A DNA stretch of 64,000 nucleotides, from the NCBI RefSeq assembly GCF_001187535.1, contig NZ_LFIO01001780.1, positions 62,001 to 126,000 on the forward strand, given 5' to 3'. A program made the position numbers and the translations under genes. Position 1 is the first letter of the stretch. Each line of letters starts with the position of its first letter. The notes under the pieces were generated by a model. That model ran no database searches. It saw nothing but the letters and a program-made list of their open reading frames with translations, and was not told where the DNA came from. Below, piece after piece: positions 28,687 to 37,987 of this stretch. Origin of the DNA: Rhizobium ecuadorense. Lineage in GTDB: Bacteria; Pseudomonadota; Alphaproteobacteria; Rhizobiales; Rhizobiaceae.

Positions 28687-29583
28687 TTACAGTCTATAAA
28701 ATTTCTCCGCGTTGTCATGAAACAGCATTTCGCGCTCGCTTCGAGAGCAATCTTTTGTAATGGACTTGAACGCATCCATGATCTTGTCGTAGCTGCCGAA
28801 CAGCTTGTCGACCGGGAAATTGGAGGCGAACATGCAGCGATCAACGCCGAAAGCAGCTATTGCCTCCTCCACATAGGGCCGGATGCTCTGCGTCGTCCAA
28901 GTCCAATCGCCCATGCCGAGGCCGGAGATTTTGCACGCCACGTTGGGCGCCTGCGCGAGCCGCCGCATGCCCCTCCGCCATCCTTCGAAATGGCTGGCGC
29001 CGTCGACCTGCATCCCCGTATGGTTCAGGATGATCTGCACGTCGGCGAAGTCGCGCGCCAAATCAAGGAATTCCTCCATCTGCCAGTAATAGAGCTGGAG
29101 GTCGAAGCTGAGGCCCCCCCTGCGGGCAAGTTCCCTGAAGCCCCTGCGCCATTCCGGCGTCCGACTGACGTTCGGTTCGGTAAGATAAGTCTTTGCCGGG
29201 TCGGTATGGAAGTTCATCGACTGCCGAATGCCGCGGAAGTTCGCGTATGACATGTGCTCGTCGAGAAGATCGCCGACGTCCGGTTTTCGGAAATCGGCAT
29301 ACCCGACGATCCCGTGGGGGAAACCATGTTTGTCGGCCACGTCTTGCAACCAGCGCGTCTCGCCGGCCGGATCCTTTGGATCGTAACCGACGTCGAGATG
29401 GACGGCTTTCCGAAGGTTCTGGTTTTTTGCGTCAGCGAGAAAATCCTCGATCAGGTAGGTCTTGTTGATGTCGGTATAGTCGCCGAAGGCGGATGGTTTC
29501 ACGCCATCCGACAGCCACGGATAGTAGTTGTTGTCGAGGTCCCAAAGATGGAAATGCGGATCGATGATCGGTAGGTCGTCCAT
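28687..29583 (-). CDS. Amidohydrolase family (PF04909) protein, possible lactonase
   Basis: This 298-residue TIM-barrel hydrolase has the metal-binding HxH at its N-terminus (PIIDPHFHLWD), later histidines in HLDVGYDP and LNHTGMQVDG, and the catalytic aspartate region FASNFPVDK. Relatives include L-fuconolactonase, 4-sulfomuconolactone hydrolase and other lactone-opening enzymes. I use ATG 29583; the frame could begin at a GTG at 29607. It is the last gene of a ten-gene operon, 66 bases after the sugar-binding protein gene. A lactonase acting after the SDR dehydrogenase encoded by the first gene would make sense, but this is inference. Confidence 0.82.
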   Translation of the reverse strand: MDDLPIIDPHFHLWDLDNNYYPWLSDGVKPSAFGDYTDINKTYLIEDFLADAKNQNLRKAVHLDVGYDPKDPAGETRWLQDVADKHGFPHGIVGYADFRKPDVGDLLDEHMSYANFRGIRQSMNFHTDPAKTYLTEPNVSRTPEWRRGFRELARRGGLSFDLQLYYWQMEEFLDLARDFADVQIILNHTGMQVDGASHFEGWRRGMRRLAQAPNVACKISGLGMGDWTWTTQSIRPYVEEAIAAFGVDRCMFASNFPVDKLFGSYDKIMDAFKSITKDCSRSEREMLFHDNAEKFYRL

Positions 29584-29649
29584 GCCTGCTGCCCCTGATA
29601 AGATCACGGATGAAGGACGCCGGAGATTGCCGCCGGCGCCCGTGCCGAT

Positions 29650-30627
29650 TTAGTTGGCCGGCGGAAACACCCGCGCGATGACTGCCTTTGCATCCGCAGT
29701 ATCGACCTTGTCCGCCGTAACCAGGGGCATGACGAGAGCGAGATCCTTCTTGACCGGAGTGCCGGAGATCGCGTTGAAGACCTGTTGCGTGCCGTCGATC
29801 CCCTGCCCGACGGCCTCCTGGAAGAAGATGCCCTGAATGGCATTCGACTTCAAAAGCGCGATCGTCGTTGGGCTGCCATCCGCCACAGCGATGCCGACTT
29901 TGCCTGTCAGTCCACGGGTCTGGAGAACTTTGGCCGCACCGGTCCCCGCTTCGTCATACATCCCATAGATGGCCTTGATGTCCGGATGCGCGGTGAGCAT
30001 GTCGTTCGCCTGCGTGACAGCTTCGTTCACAGTCAGGCCGCGAGTCTCCAGCATCTGGGCGAGATCGCATCCGCTCGACTTGAAGGCCTCCTCGGCGCCC
30101 TTGAGGTATTTCTGCGCATTCTCGCGGTCCTGCGGAAGCGAGAGCATGCCGACCTGGTTGCCACCACGATCCTTGGCGAGCTTGCAGACGAATTCGCCCT
30201 GCGCCTTGCCGGTTTCGTAGTTGTTCGCCGTGACCGACGACGTGTAGTCGGTCTGGCCGGGCTGCGGACCGATTCCGGCAAATGCGATCGGGATGTTCTG
30301 TGATTTCAGATAGGCCAGAAGCGGCGGCGTGCTGGTCGAACTGACGGGTCCGATCACGATGGCGTCGACGCCCTTCGTCACAGCCGTGCGGGCATTGTCC
30401 ATCTGTTTTGCGGGCGAGTTTTCGGATGTGTACTCGACGTAATCCATGCCGAGTTCTTTTGCTTTCTCTTTCACCCCGTAGCCAACCCACTGCCAGTAGG
30501 AGATATCGAGCGACGGTGCGAGATATGCCACCGTCTTTTTCTCCTGCGCCTGCGCGGACACAGCCAGAGCCAGGGTGGCGATGGCGACGCCCGTCATCAG
30601 CCCGAGCCGCTGTTTCAAATTTCTCAT
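29650..30627 (-). CDS. CUT2-family sugar ABC transporter, periplasmic binding protein
   Basis: This 325-residue protein has a signal peptide (cleavage near [10 protein letters not shown], residue 26) and a type I periplasmic-binding fold like RbsB ([43 protein letters not shown]). ATG 30627 is preferred because GGAGGA sits about six bases upstream; ATG 30633 directly abuts it. It follows the permease gene and precedes the amidohydrolase in the same operon. Note that the same operon also carries a complete TRAP transporter with its own binding protein. Confidence 0.9.
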   Translation of the reverse strand: MRNLKQRLGLMTGVAIATLALAVSAQAQEKKTVAYLAPSLDISYWQWVGYGVKEKAKELGMDYVEYTSENSPAKQMDNARTAVTKGVDAIVIGPVSSTSTPPLLAYLKSQNIPIAFAGIGPQPGQTDYTSSVTANNYETGKAQGEFVCKLAKDRGGNQVGMLSLPQDRENAQKYLKGAEEAFKSSGCDLAQMLETRGLTVNEAVTQANDMLTAHPDIKAIYGMYDEAGTGAAKVLQTRGLTGKVGIAVADGSPTTIALLKSNAIQGIFFQEAVGQGIDGTQQVFNAISGTPVKKDLALVMPLVTADKVDTADAKAVIARVFPPAN

Positions 30628-30670
30628 TTTCATTCCTCCTCCAATGGACCGGCGACATGCCGGGTTACGG

Positions 30671-31681
30671 TCAAACGGCCCCCCGCCGTGACTTGCTGAA
30701 GCGGTCGATCAGGACCGCGATGAGAATGGCAACGCCGGTCACTGATCCTTGCCAGAAACTGTTGATGCCGATGAGATTGACGCCGTTCTGAATGACCGTG
30801 ATCATCAGCGCGCCGAGCACGGCGCCGACCGCGGTCCCTGTGCCTCCAAGGAGACTTGCTCCGCCGATGACGACTGCCGCGATAGCCTGCAGCATCAGGC
30901 TGGAGCCGGCAGTCGACTCTGCGTTCAGGATGTAGGAGATCGTCAGAAGCCCTGAGGAGGACGCGAGCAGCGAAGAGGCGACATATGCCATGAACTTCGT
31001 ACGCTTGACTGGAATACCAAGGAGGTAGGCAGCCGTGGAACTGCTGCCGACCGCGTAGAACCATCGGCCGGCGACCATCTTCTTGAGGAAGAGCTCGATC
31101 GCGACCAGAAGGATCACACAGAACAGGATGTAGTTCGGCATGCCAGGAATCATGCTGCCGCTGTTCAGCAACCAGAAATCGGGGTCTTCGATCGGCATCG
31201 AGCGTCCGTTCGTGACGATGAAGGCGAGTGATCCGGCGACCGCGAACGTGATCAGCGTGACGACGAAAGGCGCCAGCCCAACGATCGTGACGAGGAGCCC
31301 GTTGATGGATCCGAATAGCAAGCCGACACACAGGCCGATGAGGCCCGCCGAGACGCCGCCGAACCCATGCGCCATTGCCTGCGCGGTCACCATGCCGGTC
31401 AGCGAGAAGACCGATCCGACCGAAAGGTCGATACCGCCAGTGACGACGACCAGAAGGACGCCCAGCGACATGATGATGAGCGGCGCGCCGGCCTGGGTGA
31501 TGTTGGCGAAGTTGCCCCAAGTCAGAGCCTGAGGAACCTGGGAGCCTACCGCAAGCGCCAGCAGAATGATCGCGACAGCAATGGCGATTTCCGTTCGATA
31601 TGCGCTGAAGGGGCTTTCCGTCCGCTTGATTTCCGGTGTCGACGCCTCCGTCGGAGCAATCTGTGTCTCAGTCCTGGTCAT
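30671..31681 (-). CDS. CUT2-family sugar ABC transporter permease
   Basis: This 336-residue RbsC-type permease shows [25 protein letters not shown] and the C-terminal [22 protein letters not shown]. About 40 hydrophilic residues precede the first helix. The ATG at 31681 overlaps the ATPase stop by four bases (ATGA), so the two are coupled. Only one permease gene is present in this CUT2 set, so it probably works as a homodimer, unlike the two-permease system at 21.8-23.7 kb. Confidence 0.9.
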   Translation of the reverse strand: MTRTETQIAPTEASTPEIKRTESPFSAYRTEIAIAVAIILLALAVGSQVPQALTWGNFANITQAGAPLIIMSLGVLLVVVTGGIDLSVGSVFSLTGMVTAQAMAHGFGGVSAGLIGLCVGLLFGSINGLLVTIVGLAPFVVTLITFAVAGSLAFIVTNGRSMPIEDPDFWLLNSGSMIPGMPNYILFCVILLVAIELFLKKMVAGRWFYAVGSSSTAAYLLGIPVKRTKFMAYVASSLLASSSGLLTISYILNAESTAGSSLMLQAIAAVVIGGASLLGGTGTAVGAVLGALMITVIQNGVNLIGINSFWQGSVTGVAILIAVLIDRFSKSRRGAV

Positions 31682-33180
31682 GCTGCCATTCCCGTCAATG
31701 TAACGAGTTTCTCTTCGCTGAAGTCGTCCCGTTCCAGCACGCCCGCGCACCGCCCTTCGGTATCGAATGCGACCACCCGGTCGCACACTTCCAGCAGTTC
31801 GACGTTTTCCGTGGACCACCACACGATCACGGTGCCACTGGCGGCCATCTGCCTGATGAGTTGGTAGATTTCACGCTTTGTTCCGATATCCACCCCCCTT
31901 GTCGGCTCCTCTAGGACAAGCAGGCGCGAGGGAACGTTTAGCCAGCGTGCAAGCAGCAGCTTCTGCTGCGTCCCGCCACTCAGCGTGCTGGGCAGGTCCC
32001 AGACCGACGCCGCCTTGACCTTCAAGGCTTTCAGAAGATCCAGGCACTCGGCTCCTTCGGAGCCGCCGGCGATGGCGGTACCCCGGACGATGCGGCGGGA
32101 AGCCATAACGTTGTCGATGATGGGCAGGCTGTGAAGAATGCCCTTGTGAGACCGGTCGCCCGTGACGAATCCGGCGCCCAGACGCGCGGCGTTCCTTGGT
32201 GACCGAAGCCGATCCGGCCATCCGGCGTGCGCAACGGTCCACCTTTTCGTCCGGGCCGCGCCGGTCAGGCTTTGGATGAGTGCCGCCGGGCCGGCGGGGG
32301 CTCCGGCCACTCCGATAATGGTGCCCGGTAGCAGCTCCAGCTTGAAGCCCGCTTCCGCTATGCTGATACGGTCAGTTCCCAGCGTAGCGCTGAATTTCGC
32401 AGCCGATGGTGGCGCCCGCTCGGCCGCGTGAGAGGCCGCTACCTGCCCCATCTTTTCGATGATGCCGACGTCCGTGAGCTGATCCATCGGTTGCCGGTCG
32501 ACCACGGTCCGTCCGTCGCGGATGATCGTGCAGACATTCGCAATCTGCCTGATTTCCTTCATCCGGTGAGACACGAACACTACAGACAGACCGTTTTCGC
32601 GGGTGAGCCGGCGCAGGACCGCAAATAGTCTTTCGGTTTCCAGCGCGGTGAGGTTGGCCGTCGGCTCGTCGAGCAGGATCAGTTCCGCGCCCGACGAGAG
32701 CGCCCTGGCGATCTCGACCATCTGACCTTCGTGGAGGCTCAAGCTGCCGACCAGCCTGTGCAGCGACGTCGCGGCGAAGTCCTGATCGATCATGCGCAGA
32801 GCATCGAAGGCCTGTCGCGCGGCGACCGTGCGCCGGAACAGACGAGCTCCCTTCCTGTGGTGCGGCAGGGCGATGTTCTCCGCGACGGTCAGATGGGGCA
32901 GAAGCGCGAGCTCCTGGTGCACGACGGCAACCTTCGCTCTGCCCGCGCTTTCGCTCCGCTCCGTACCCGTGCTGTCGAAGAAGCGGATTTCGCCGTCGTT
33001 CTTCGACGCTGCGCCGGTGATGATCCTGATCATCGTGGACTTGCCGGCTCCGTTGCCGCCGAGCAGAGCATGGACTTCTCCACGCGCCACCGAAAAATCG
33101 ACGCCTTTGAGGACCGATGTCGCACCGTAGGATTTCGTAAGTCCCCGCACGGCGATGACATGTCTTGGAGTATCGCTCAT
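31678..33180 (-). CDS. CUT2-family sugar ABC transporter, double ATPase
   Basis: This 500-residue protein has two ATPase domains. The first is intact (LGGNGAGKST, LSLHEGQMVEIARAL, LILLDEPTANL). The second has lost its Walker A (VAGAPAGPAALIQ) but keeps LSGGTQQK and LVLEEPTRGVD, the usual asymmetry of this family. It begins 11 bases after the TRAP large permease gene, so the ABC and TRAP systems are encoded in one continuous unit. The second-domain Walker A is more degenerate than in typical RbsA. Confidence 0.9.
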   Translation of the reverse strand: MSDTPRHVIAVRGLTKSYGATSVLKGVDFSVARGEVHALLGGNGAGKSTMIRIITGAASKNDGEIRFFDSTGTERSESAGRAKVAVVHQELALLPHLTVAENIALPHHRKGARLFRRTVAARQAFDALRMIDQDFAATSLHRLVGSLSLHEGQMVEIARALSSGAELILLDEPTANLTALETERLFAVLRRLTRENGLSVVFVSHRMKEIRQIANVCTIIRDGRTVVDRQPMDQLTDVGIIEKMGQVAASHAAERAPPSAAKFSATLGTDRISIAEAGFKLELLPGTIIGVAGAPAGPAALIQSLTGAARTKRWTVAHAGWPDRLRSPRNAARLGAGFVTGDRSHKGILHSLPIIDNVMASRRIVRGTAIAGGSEGAECLDLLKALKVKAASVWDLPSTLSGGTQQKLLLARWLNVPSRLLVLEEPTRGVDIGTKREIYQLIRQMAASGTVIVWWSTENVELLEVCDRVVAFDTEGRCAGVLERDDFSEEKLVTLTGMAA

Positions 33181-33191
33181 CGATCGGCCCC

Positions 33192-34451
33192 TCAGTAGAT
33201 CGTCAGGGCGGGCACGAAGCTCACCGCCAGCAGAAGAAGCATCGCCATGCCGAAATATGGCCAAAGCTCGTTGGTCGTCTTTCCAAGAGGCGCCTTTGCA
33301 ATGGAAGACGAGATGAACAGCGTCGTACCGATGGGCGGCGTATAGAGTCCGATCCCCAGATTGATCACCATCATCAGGCCGAGTTGGACGCGGTCGAGAC
33401 CGATCGTGTCGGCGAGAGGCACGAAGATAGGGCCGAGCAGCAGGATCGCAGGCGGCATATCGAGCGGCATGCCGACGACCAGCATGATGACGTTCATCAT
33501 AAGAATGATGACGATCGGGCTGGAGATGTGGGCGGAAACCCACTCGGCCATGTGCTGCGGCGCCTGATCGAACGTCAGCACCCAACCAACTGCCGCGCTC
33601 CCCATGATCACAAGCATGACCACTCCAGTCGCGACGCCTGCCTCGACCATGTTCTCGCAGAAGCGCTTCCAGGTCAGGTCACGGTAGAAGAGGATGCTGA
33701 GCAGCAGCGAGTAGACCACCGACAGAACCGAGACCTCGGTCGGCGTCGCAAGGCCAAAGCGCAGAAAGACGATGATCAGGATCGGCAGCAGAATGGCGGG
33801 AAAGCTTTGCAGTGCCAGTCGGGCAAGCTCACGCTTACGCACCTTGACGGCCTGCACTTGGTAGCCTCGCCTCACGGAAATATACCAGCATACGAACATG
33901 AAGCTCGCCGCCATGATCAGGCCTGGGACGATGCCCGAGATGAAAAGGTCGCCGACGCTGACGCCGCTGATCAGGGCGTAGAGGATCATCGGGATCGACG
34001 GGGGTATCAGGACGTCGATCACCGCGGAGGTCGCGTTGTTGGCGGCGCAGAGAGCCGGAGGAAAACCGTGCTTCTTCTGCCACGGGATGAGGACGGATCC
34101 CAGCGCGCTCGCGTTCGCCACGGCGGAGCCGGAGACGCCGCCAAACACGACCGAAGATACGACCGTCGTCGAAAGCGGGCCGCCTCTCCAGCGCTGCATC
34201 GCACGAGAAGCCAGTTCCAGTAACTGACGCCCGAGTTCGCCGCCAAGCATCAGCGTGCCGGCAAGCATGAAGAATGGCAGCGCCAGCATCGGGAAGGACT
34301 GGGTCTGGTCGTAGACCTGTTGCGCCACCACGGACAGAGGGACGTAGCCGTTGAAGAGCACTCCGAGACCCGCCGCGATGATCAGCCCGTAGCCGACAGG
34401 GACCGCGAGGACCATGAGAATGCAGAAGGAAACAATCATGACGAGGGTCAT
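33192..34451 (-). CDS. dctM: TRAP transporter large permease (DctM)
   Basis: This 419-residue inner-membrane protein is the large subunit of a tripartite ATP-independent periplasmic transporter. It has about twelve hydrophobic segments and DctM hallmarks such as PMLALPFFMLAGTLM, GSAVANASALGSVLIP and NVIMLVVGMPLDMPPAILLLGPIFVPLA. Its ATG overlaps the small permease stop by four bases. TRAP systems use the sodium gradient to import organic or sugar acids captured by DctP. Confidence 0.93.
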   Translation of the reverse strand: MTLVMIVSFCILMVLAVPVGYGLIIAAGLGVLFNGYVPLSVVAQQVYDQTQSFPMLALPFFMLAGTLMLGGELGRQLLELASRAMQRWRGGPLSTTVVSSVVFGGVSGSAVANASALGSVLIPWQKKHGFPPALCAANNATSAVIDVLIPPSIPMILYALISGVSVGDLFISGIVPGLIMAASFMFVCWYISVRRGYQVQAVKVRKRELARLALQSFPAILLPILIIVFLRFGLATPTEVSVLSVVYSLLLSILFYRDLTWKRFCENMVEAGVATGVVMLVIMGSAAVGWVLTFDQAPQHMAEWVSAHISSPIVIILMMNVIMLVVGMPLDMPPAILLLGPIFVPLADTIGLDRVQLGLMMVINLGIGLYTPPIGTTLFISSSIAKAPLGKTTNELWPYFGMAMLLLLAVSFVPALTIY

Positions 34452-34978
34452 AGCGCGATCTCCTCCGGCTTTATCTCAAGCCGATATTCCCAGCCCAGTC
34501 GGAGAACGCGGGCGGTCGCAGCGATAGTGACGATGGAAACGAGCACCGCGCCGATCGACAGCGAGTAGTATCCGATGCTGTTCGGGAGTTGCAGAACGGC
34601 GCTGTGTTCCGCGCCGGCGATTTCGGCCACCACCGTCGCCTGGTAGGCGAGGACAAGGAATGCCGCGACGCTGATCGCGTTTGCGACGATCAAGGCCGTC
34701 GTCCGCGCACGACCATCGAGCTTGTCGTACAGCCATTCGACCGCCATATGGCCGCCGGCGTGAGCCGCTATCACGATCCCCGCAATGATGAACCAAGGGA
34801 ATATCAGCATGGGCAGCTCTTGTGCGAACGAGAGGCCGCCGCTCGCCGAGACGTAGCGAATGGCAACGTTGGCCGTGGTGACTATCGTCAGCGCGATACC
34901 GCTGACGATAATGACCAGACGCGAAAATACGACGATGATATCGGCAAACGCATCGACGCCTGAATATACCCTGTTCAT
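34448..34978 (-). CDS. dctQ: TRAP transporter small permease (DctQ)
   Basis: This 176-residue protein has four membrane helices, as usual for DctQ, with the conserved FAQELPMLIFPWFIIAGIVIAAHAGGHMAVEWL in the middle. The start at 34978 (MNRVYSGVDAFAD) lies 23 bases after the DctP gene; the longer open frame has no support. It joins DctM to make the membrane part of the TRAP system. Confidence 0.9.
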   Translation of the reverse strand: MNRVYSGVDAFADIIVVFSRLVIIVSGIALTIVTTANVAIRYVSASGGLSFAQELPMLIFPWFIIAGIVIAAHAGGHMAVEWLYDKLDGRARTTALIVANAISVAAFLVLAYQATVVAEIAGAEHSAVLQLPNSIGYYSLSIGAVLVSIVTIAATARVLRLGWEYRLEIKPEEIAL

Positions 34979-35001
34979 GAGGCCTCCGGCTCGTAAGAGG
35001 G

Positions 35002-36009
35002 TTAGCCCCTCGCTGCAGCTTCCACCTGGGCGACGAAATCGCCGAAAGGCTTCTTCTTCCAAGTGTCCGCCACCGATGCGGTTGCCTTCGCGAAAGCACC
35101 ATGATCGACTTCGACAACTTCGACCGCGGAGTTCTTCTTGAAGTTCGCGAGCACTTCGGCAGCCTTCTGGCTCGAGAGCTTCCGCTGCAGATCACCGGCC
35201 TCTTTCGCCGCCGCCTTGACGGCCTCGAGATCGCCGCCAAGTCGCGCCTGAGCGATCTTCGACATCAGGAACGGCGTCGATTCCCACTTATGGGCGGTCA
35301 GGCTGATATATTTGTTGACCTCATGAAGCTTGGAGCTCTCGATATTGGCGAGTGGATTTTCCTGGCCATCCACTACGCCCTGCTGGAGGGCGATGTAGAG
35401 CTCGCCGAATGCGATCTGCTCGGTGCCCGCTCCGAGCGCCTGGAAGATGTCGATCGTCATGGGATCAGCTGGCGTTCGGATCTTCATGCCCGCCAGGTCC
35501 GACGGTGCGGCAACCTTTCGCTTCGAATTGGTGAGATGACGGATCCCATTGTCCCACCAATCCAGCGGCACCACGCCGACAGCTTCAAAGCGCTTGTTCA
35601 GCTCTTCACCCACAGGTCCATTGAGCACGACCATCGCCCTGTCCGTGTTCTTGAACAGGAATGGCAAGCCGAGCGCGTTCAGTTCCGGAACGATGGCCGA
35701 GGTGGCGCCCTGGCTGTTGGCGGTAAAGTCGAGCGCACCTGTGCGAAGGCTGGTCAGCATCGCGGAGTCGCTGCCAAGTGTCTCCGCCCCCGCGACGTTG
35801 ATCTGGATACGGCCTTCGGTCTTCTCCTTGACAAGTTGGGCAAATTTATCGGCCGCGACAGTTCTCGGATTTCCCGGCGCTGCCCCATGGCCGAGCGTCA
35901 GCGTTGTCGCGGCCGCGCTTGCCGACCGGCTGGACAACACAAGCGCAGGAGCGGCCAAAGCAGCGGCGGCACTCGCCAGGAAAAATCGTCTGTTTATCTG
36001 CAAGCTCAT
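35002..36009 (-). CDS. dctP: TRAP transporter substrate-binding protein (DctP)
   Basis: This 335-residue periplasmic protein has an N-terminal signal with a twin-arginine-like start (NRRFFLASAAAALAAPALVLSSRSASA), possibly Tat-exported. The mature part shows the DctP fold: TLTLGHGAAPGNPRTVAADKFAQLVKEKT and the FGELYIALQQGVVDGQENPLANI motif that is the family hallmark. The conserved arginine that binds the ligand carboxylate is likely the one in GMKIRTPADP, suggesting an acid substrate. GGAGGATAAG precedes the ATG. It sits after the transketolase genes. Confidence 0.92.
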   Translation of the reverse strand: MSLQINRRFFLASAAAALAAPALVLSSRSASAAATTLTLGHGAAPGNPRTVAADKFAQLVKEKTEGRIQINVAGAETLGSDSAMLTSLRTGALDFTANSQGATSAIVPELNALGLPFLFKNTDRAMVVLNGPVGEELNKRFEAVGVVPLDWWDNGIRHLTNSKRKVAAPSDLAGMKIRTPADPMTIDIFQALGAGTEQIAFGELYIALQQGVVDGQENPLANIESSKLHEVNKYISLTAHKWESTPFLMSKIAQARLGGDLEAVKAAAKEAGDLQRKLSSQKAAEVLANFKKNSAVEVVEVDHGAFAKATASVADTWKKKPFGDFVAQVEAAARG

Positions 36010-36073
36010 CTTATCCTCCATCGTAAGCTTGGTTGAAAAATTGACCCGCTCTCCTCCACGGGTCGCCGGCGCT

Positions 36074-37111
36074 TTAGGTCGAAAGCCAGCCCTTGACCGC
36101 TTCCGCGACCTTTCCGGTCGAAAGGCCGTATTGGTCGTGAAGGGTGGGCAATGCGCCCGCATCCAGAAACTGGTCCGGCAGCCCGATCTGACGAAAGGCC
36201 GGCGGCGCGGCACCGGCGCGCAGCAGCGTGCCGGCGACAGCCTCGCCGAGGCCTCCGATCACGGTGTGGTTCTCCGCGACGACCACCAGGCGGCCGCCTT
36301 TGCGGGTTTCTCTGATGATTGCTTCCTCATCGAGAGGTTTGATCGTCGGCACGTGCAGTACGGCCGCGTCCACGCCGTCCCTCTGGAGTTGCTTGGCGGC
36401 TTCCAGTGCGCGCATCGTCATGAGGCCGGAGGAAATGATCAGTGTGTCACGACCGTCGCGGATCAGCTTTGCCTTCCCGATCTCGAATTTATAACCATAT
36501 TCCTCGAGGACGACCGGTACGTTGCCACGAAGCAGCCGCATGTAGACGGGACCCTTATGAGCTGCGATCGCGGGAACCGCCTGCTCGATCTCACTCGCAT
36601 CGCACGGATCGATGATCGTCAGGTTCGGCATCCCCCGGAACATCGCGAGATCTTCCGTTGCCTGGTGGCTCGGCCCGTAGCCGGTGGTTAACCCCGGAAG
36701 GGCGCAGACGATCTTCACGTCGAGCATTTCTTCGGCGATGGCGAGGCATATGAAATCATAAGCCCGCCGTGATGCAAAAACGGCGTATGTCGTAACCCAG
36801 GGCTGGAACCCTTCGCGCGCCATGCCGGCTGCCGACATCATGAGGAGCTGTTCAGCCATTCCCATCTGGTAGAAGCGGTCCGGGTGGGCGGCGCGAAAGA
36901 CGTGCAGGTCGGTATATTTCGCCAGGTCGGCAGACATGCCGACAACCCGATCGTCCTTCCGGGCGAGTGCGGCGAGCGCATTGCCGAACGGTGCTGCTCT
37001 GGTCGGCTGATCTAGTCCCGCGATCGATGCTATCATCGCCGAGGTCGTCAGACGAGGTTTGTCGCGGCCATTTTCCAAATGCGTCGGGCGGATGTATTTC
37101 GAACGTCTCAT
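36074..37111 (-). CDS. Transketolase-like protein, C-terminal subunit
   Basis: This 345-residue protein carries the pyrimidine-binding and C-terminal domains of transketolase (MSADLAKYTDL ... RFYQMGMAEQLLMMSAAGMAREG ... ALPGLTTGYGPSHQATEDLAMFRGMPNLTIIDP). The Glu of MAEQ is the cofactor-activating glutamate. Its ATG overlaps the stop of the N-terminal subunit gene by four bases, so the two halves form one enzyme. The first 30 residues are a hydrophilic extension. Split transketolases of this kind often act in dedicated sugar pathways rather than in the pentose phosphate cycle. Confidence 0.9.
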   Translation of the reverse strand: MRRSKYIRPTHLENGRDKPRLTTSAMIASIAGLDQPTRAAPFGNALAALARKDDRVVGMSADLAKYTDLHVFRAAHPDRFYQMGMAEQLLMMSAAGMAREGFQPWVTTYAVFASRRAYDFICLAIAEEMLDVKIVCALPGLTTGYGPSHQATEDLAMFRGMPNLTIIDPCDASEIEQAVPAIAAHKGPVYMRLLRGNVPVVLEEYGYKFEIGKAKLIRDGRDTLIISSGLMTMRALEAAKQLQRDGVDAAVLHVPTIKPLDEEAIIRETRKGGRLVVVAENHTVIGGLGEAVAGTLLRAGAAPPAFRQIGLPDQFLDAGALPTLHDQYGLSTGKVAEAVKGWLST

Positions 37112-37947
37112 GCTTCCACTCCCGCATCGATGATCCTGATGGCTTCCGCCCATTCGTGAGGCTCGACCCGCAGGAAGTGGTTTCGATCGCGTGCCTCGAG
37201 GAATGGCACACCCTTCGCCATCTTCGTGTCGCAGATGATGATGCGGGGCTTTGCTTCATTGTGGTTGCGAGCCGCGTCGAAAGCCTCCACCAATGCTTCG
37301 ATATTGTTGCCGTCGACGCGCTGGACGAACCAGCCGAAGGCCTCGAACTTCGCTCCCAATGGCTCAAAATTCAGCACGCCGATTGACGGCCCGTCGGCCT
37401 GCATCTGATTGACGTCCACGATACCGATCAGGTTGTCGAGCTTGTAGGATCCCGCCGACATCGCAGCTTCCCAGGTCGATCCCTCGTCGAGTTCTCCATC
37501 AGAGAAAAGGTTATAGACGAAGGATTTTGATTTTTTCCGCTTCAGGGCGAGCGCCATGCCGACGGCGATGCCGAGGCCATGTCCCAGCGAGCCGCCGGTG
37601 ATCTCCATCCCTGGCGTGTAGGCCGCCATCCCCGACATCGGCAGACGGCTGTCGTCCGTGCCGTAGGTTTCAAGCTCGTCTTCGGGAACGATCTTAGCCT
37701 CGATCAGCGCCGCGTAGAGGGCGATCGCGTAATGTCCGATCGAGAGAAGGAACCGGTCGCGGCCCTCCCATTCGGGATCCTCCGGACGATAGGTGGTCGC
37801 ATGGAAATAGGAAACCGCGAGCACGTCGGCGACGCCGAGCGCCTGCGCGATATAGCCTTGTCCCTGTACCTCGCCCATGCGAAGCGCATGACGCCTGATG
37901 CGTCTTGCACGCTCCGTCAAGCTGATGTTGTGCCCCATCGGGTTCAT
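37108..37947 (-). CDS. Transketolase-like protein, N-terminal (TPP-binding) subunit
   Basis: This 279-residue protein is the thiamine diphosphate-binding half of a split transketolase. The TPP motif is GDGELDEGSTWEAAMSAGSYKLDNLIGIVDVNQ, and the substrate and cofactor histidines are seen in LSIGHYAIALY and GSLGHGLGIAVGMA. Transketolase moves a two-carbon ketol unit between sugars. It is followed by the C-terminal half with a four-base overlap and preceded by an SDR gene 40 bases upstream. In other bacteria a split transketolase cleaves apulose phosphate; here no kinase gene is present. Confidence 0.92.
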   Translation of the reverse strand: MNPMGHNISLTERARRIRRHALRMGEVQGQGYIAQALGVADVLAVSYFHATTYRPEDPEWEGRDRFLLSIGHYAIALYAALIEAKIVPEDELETYGTDDSRLPMSGMAAYTPGMEITGGSLGHGLGIAVGMALALKRKKSKSFVYNLFSDGELDEGSTWEAAMSAGSYKLDNLIGIVDVNQMQADGPSIGVLNFEPLGAKFEAFGWFVQRVDGNNIEALVEAFDAARNHNEAKPRIIICDTKMAKGVPFLEARDRNHFLRVEPHEWAEAIRIIDAGVEA

Positions 37948-37987
37948 GGTCGGGTATTCTCCTCCTGGAATCGCTGTTCGGCAGGCC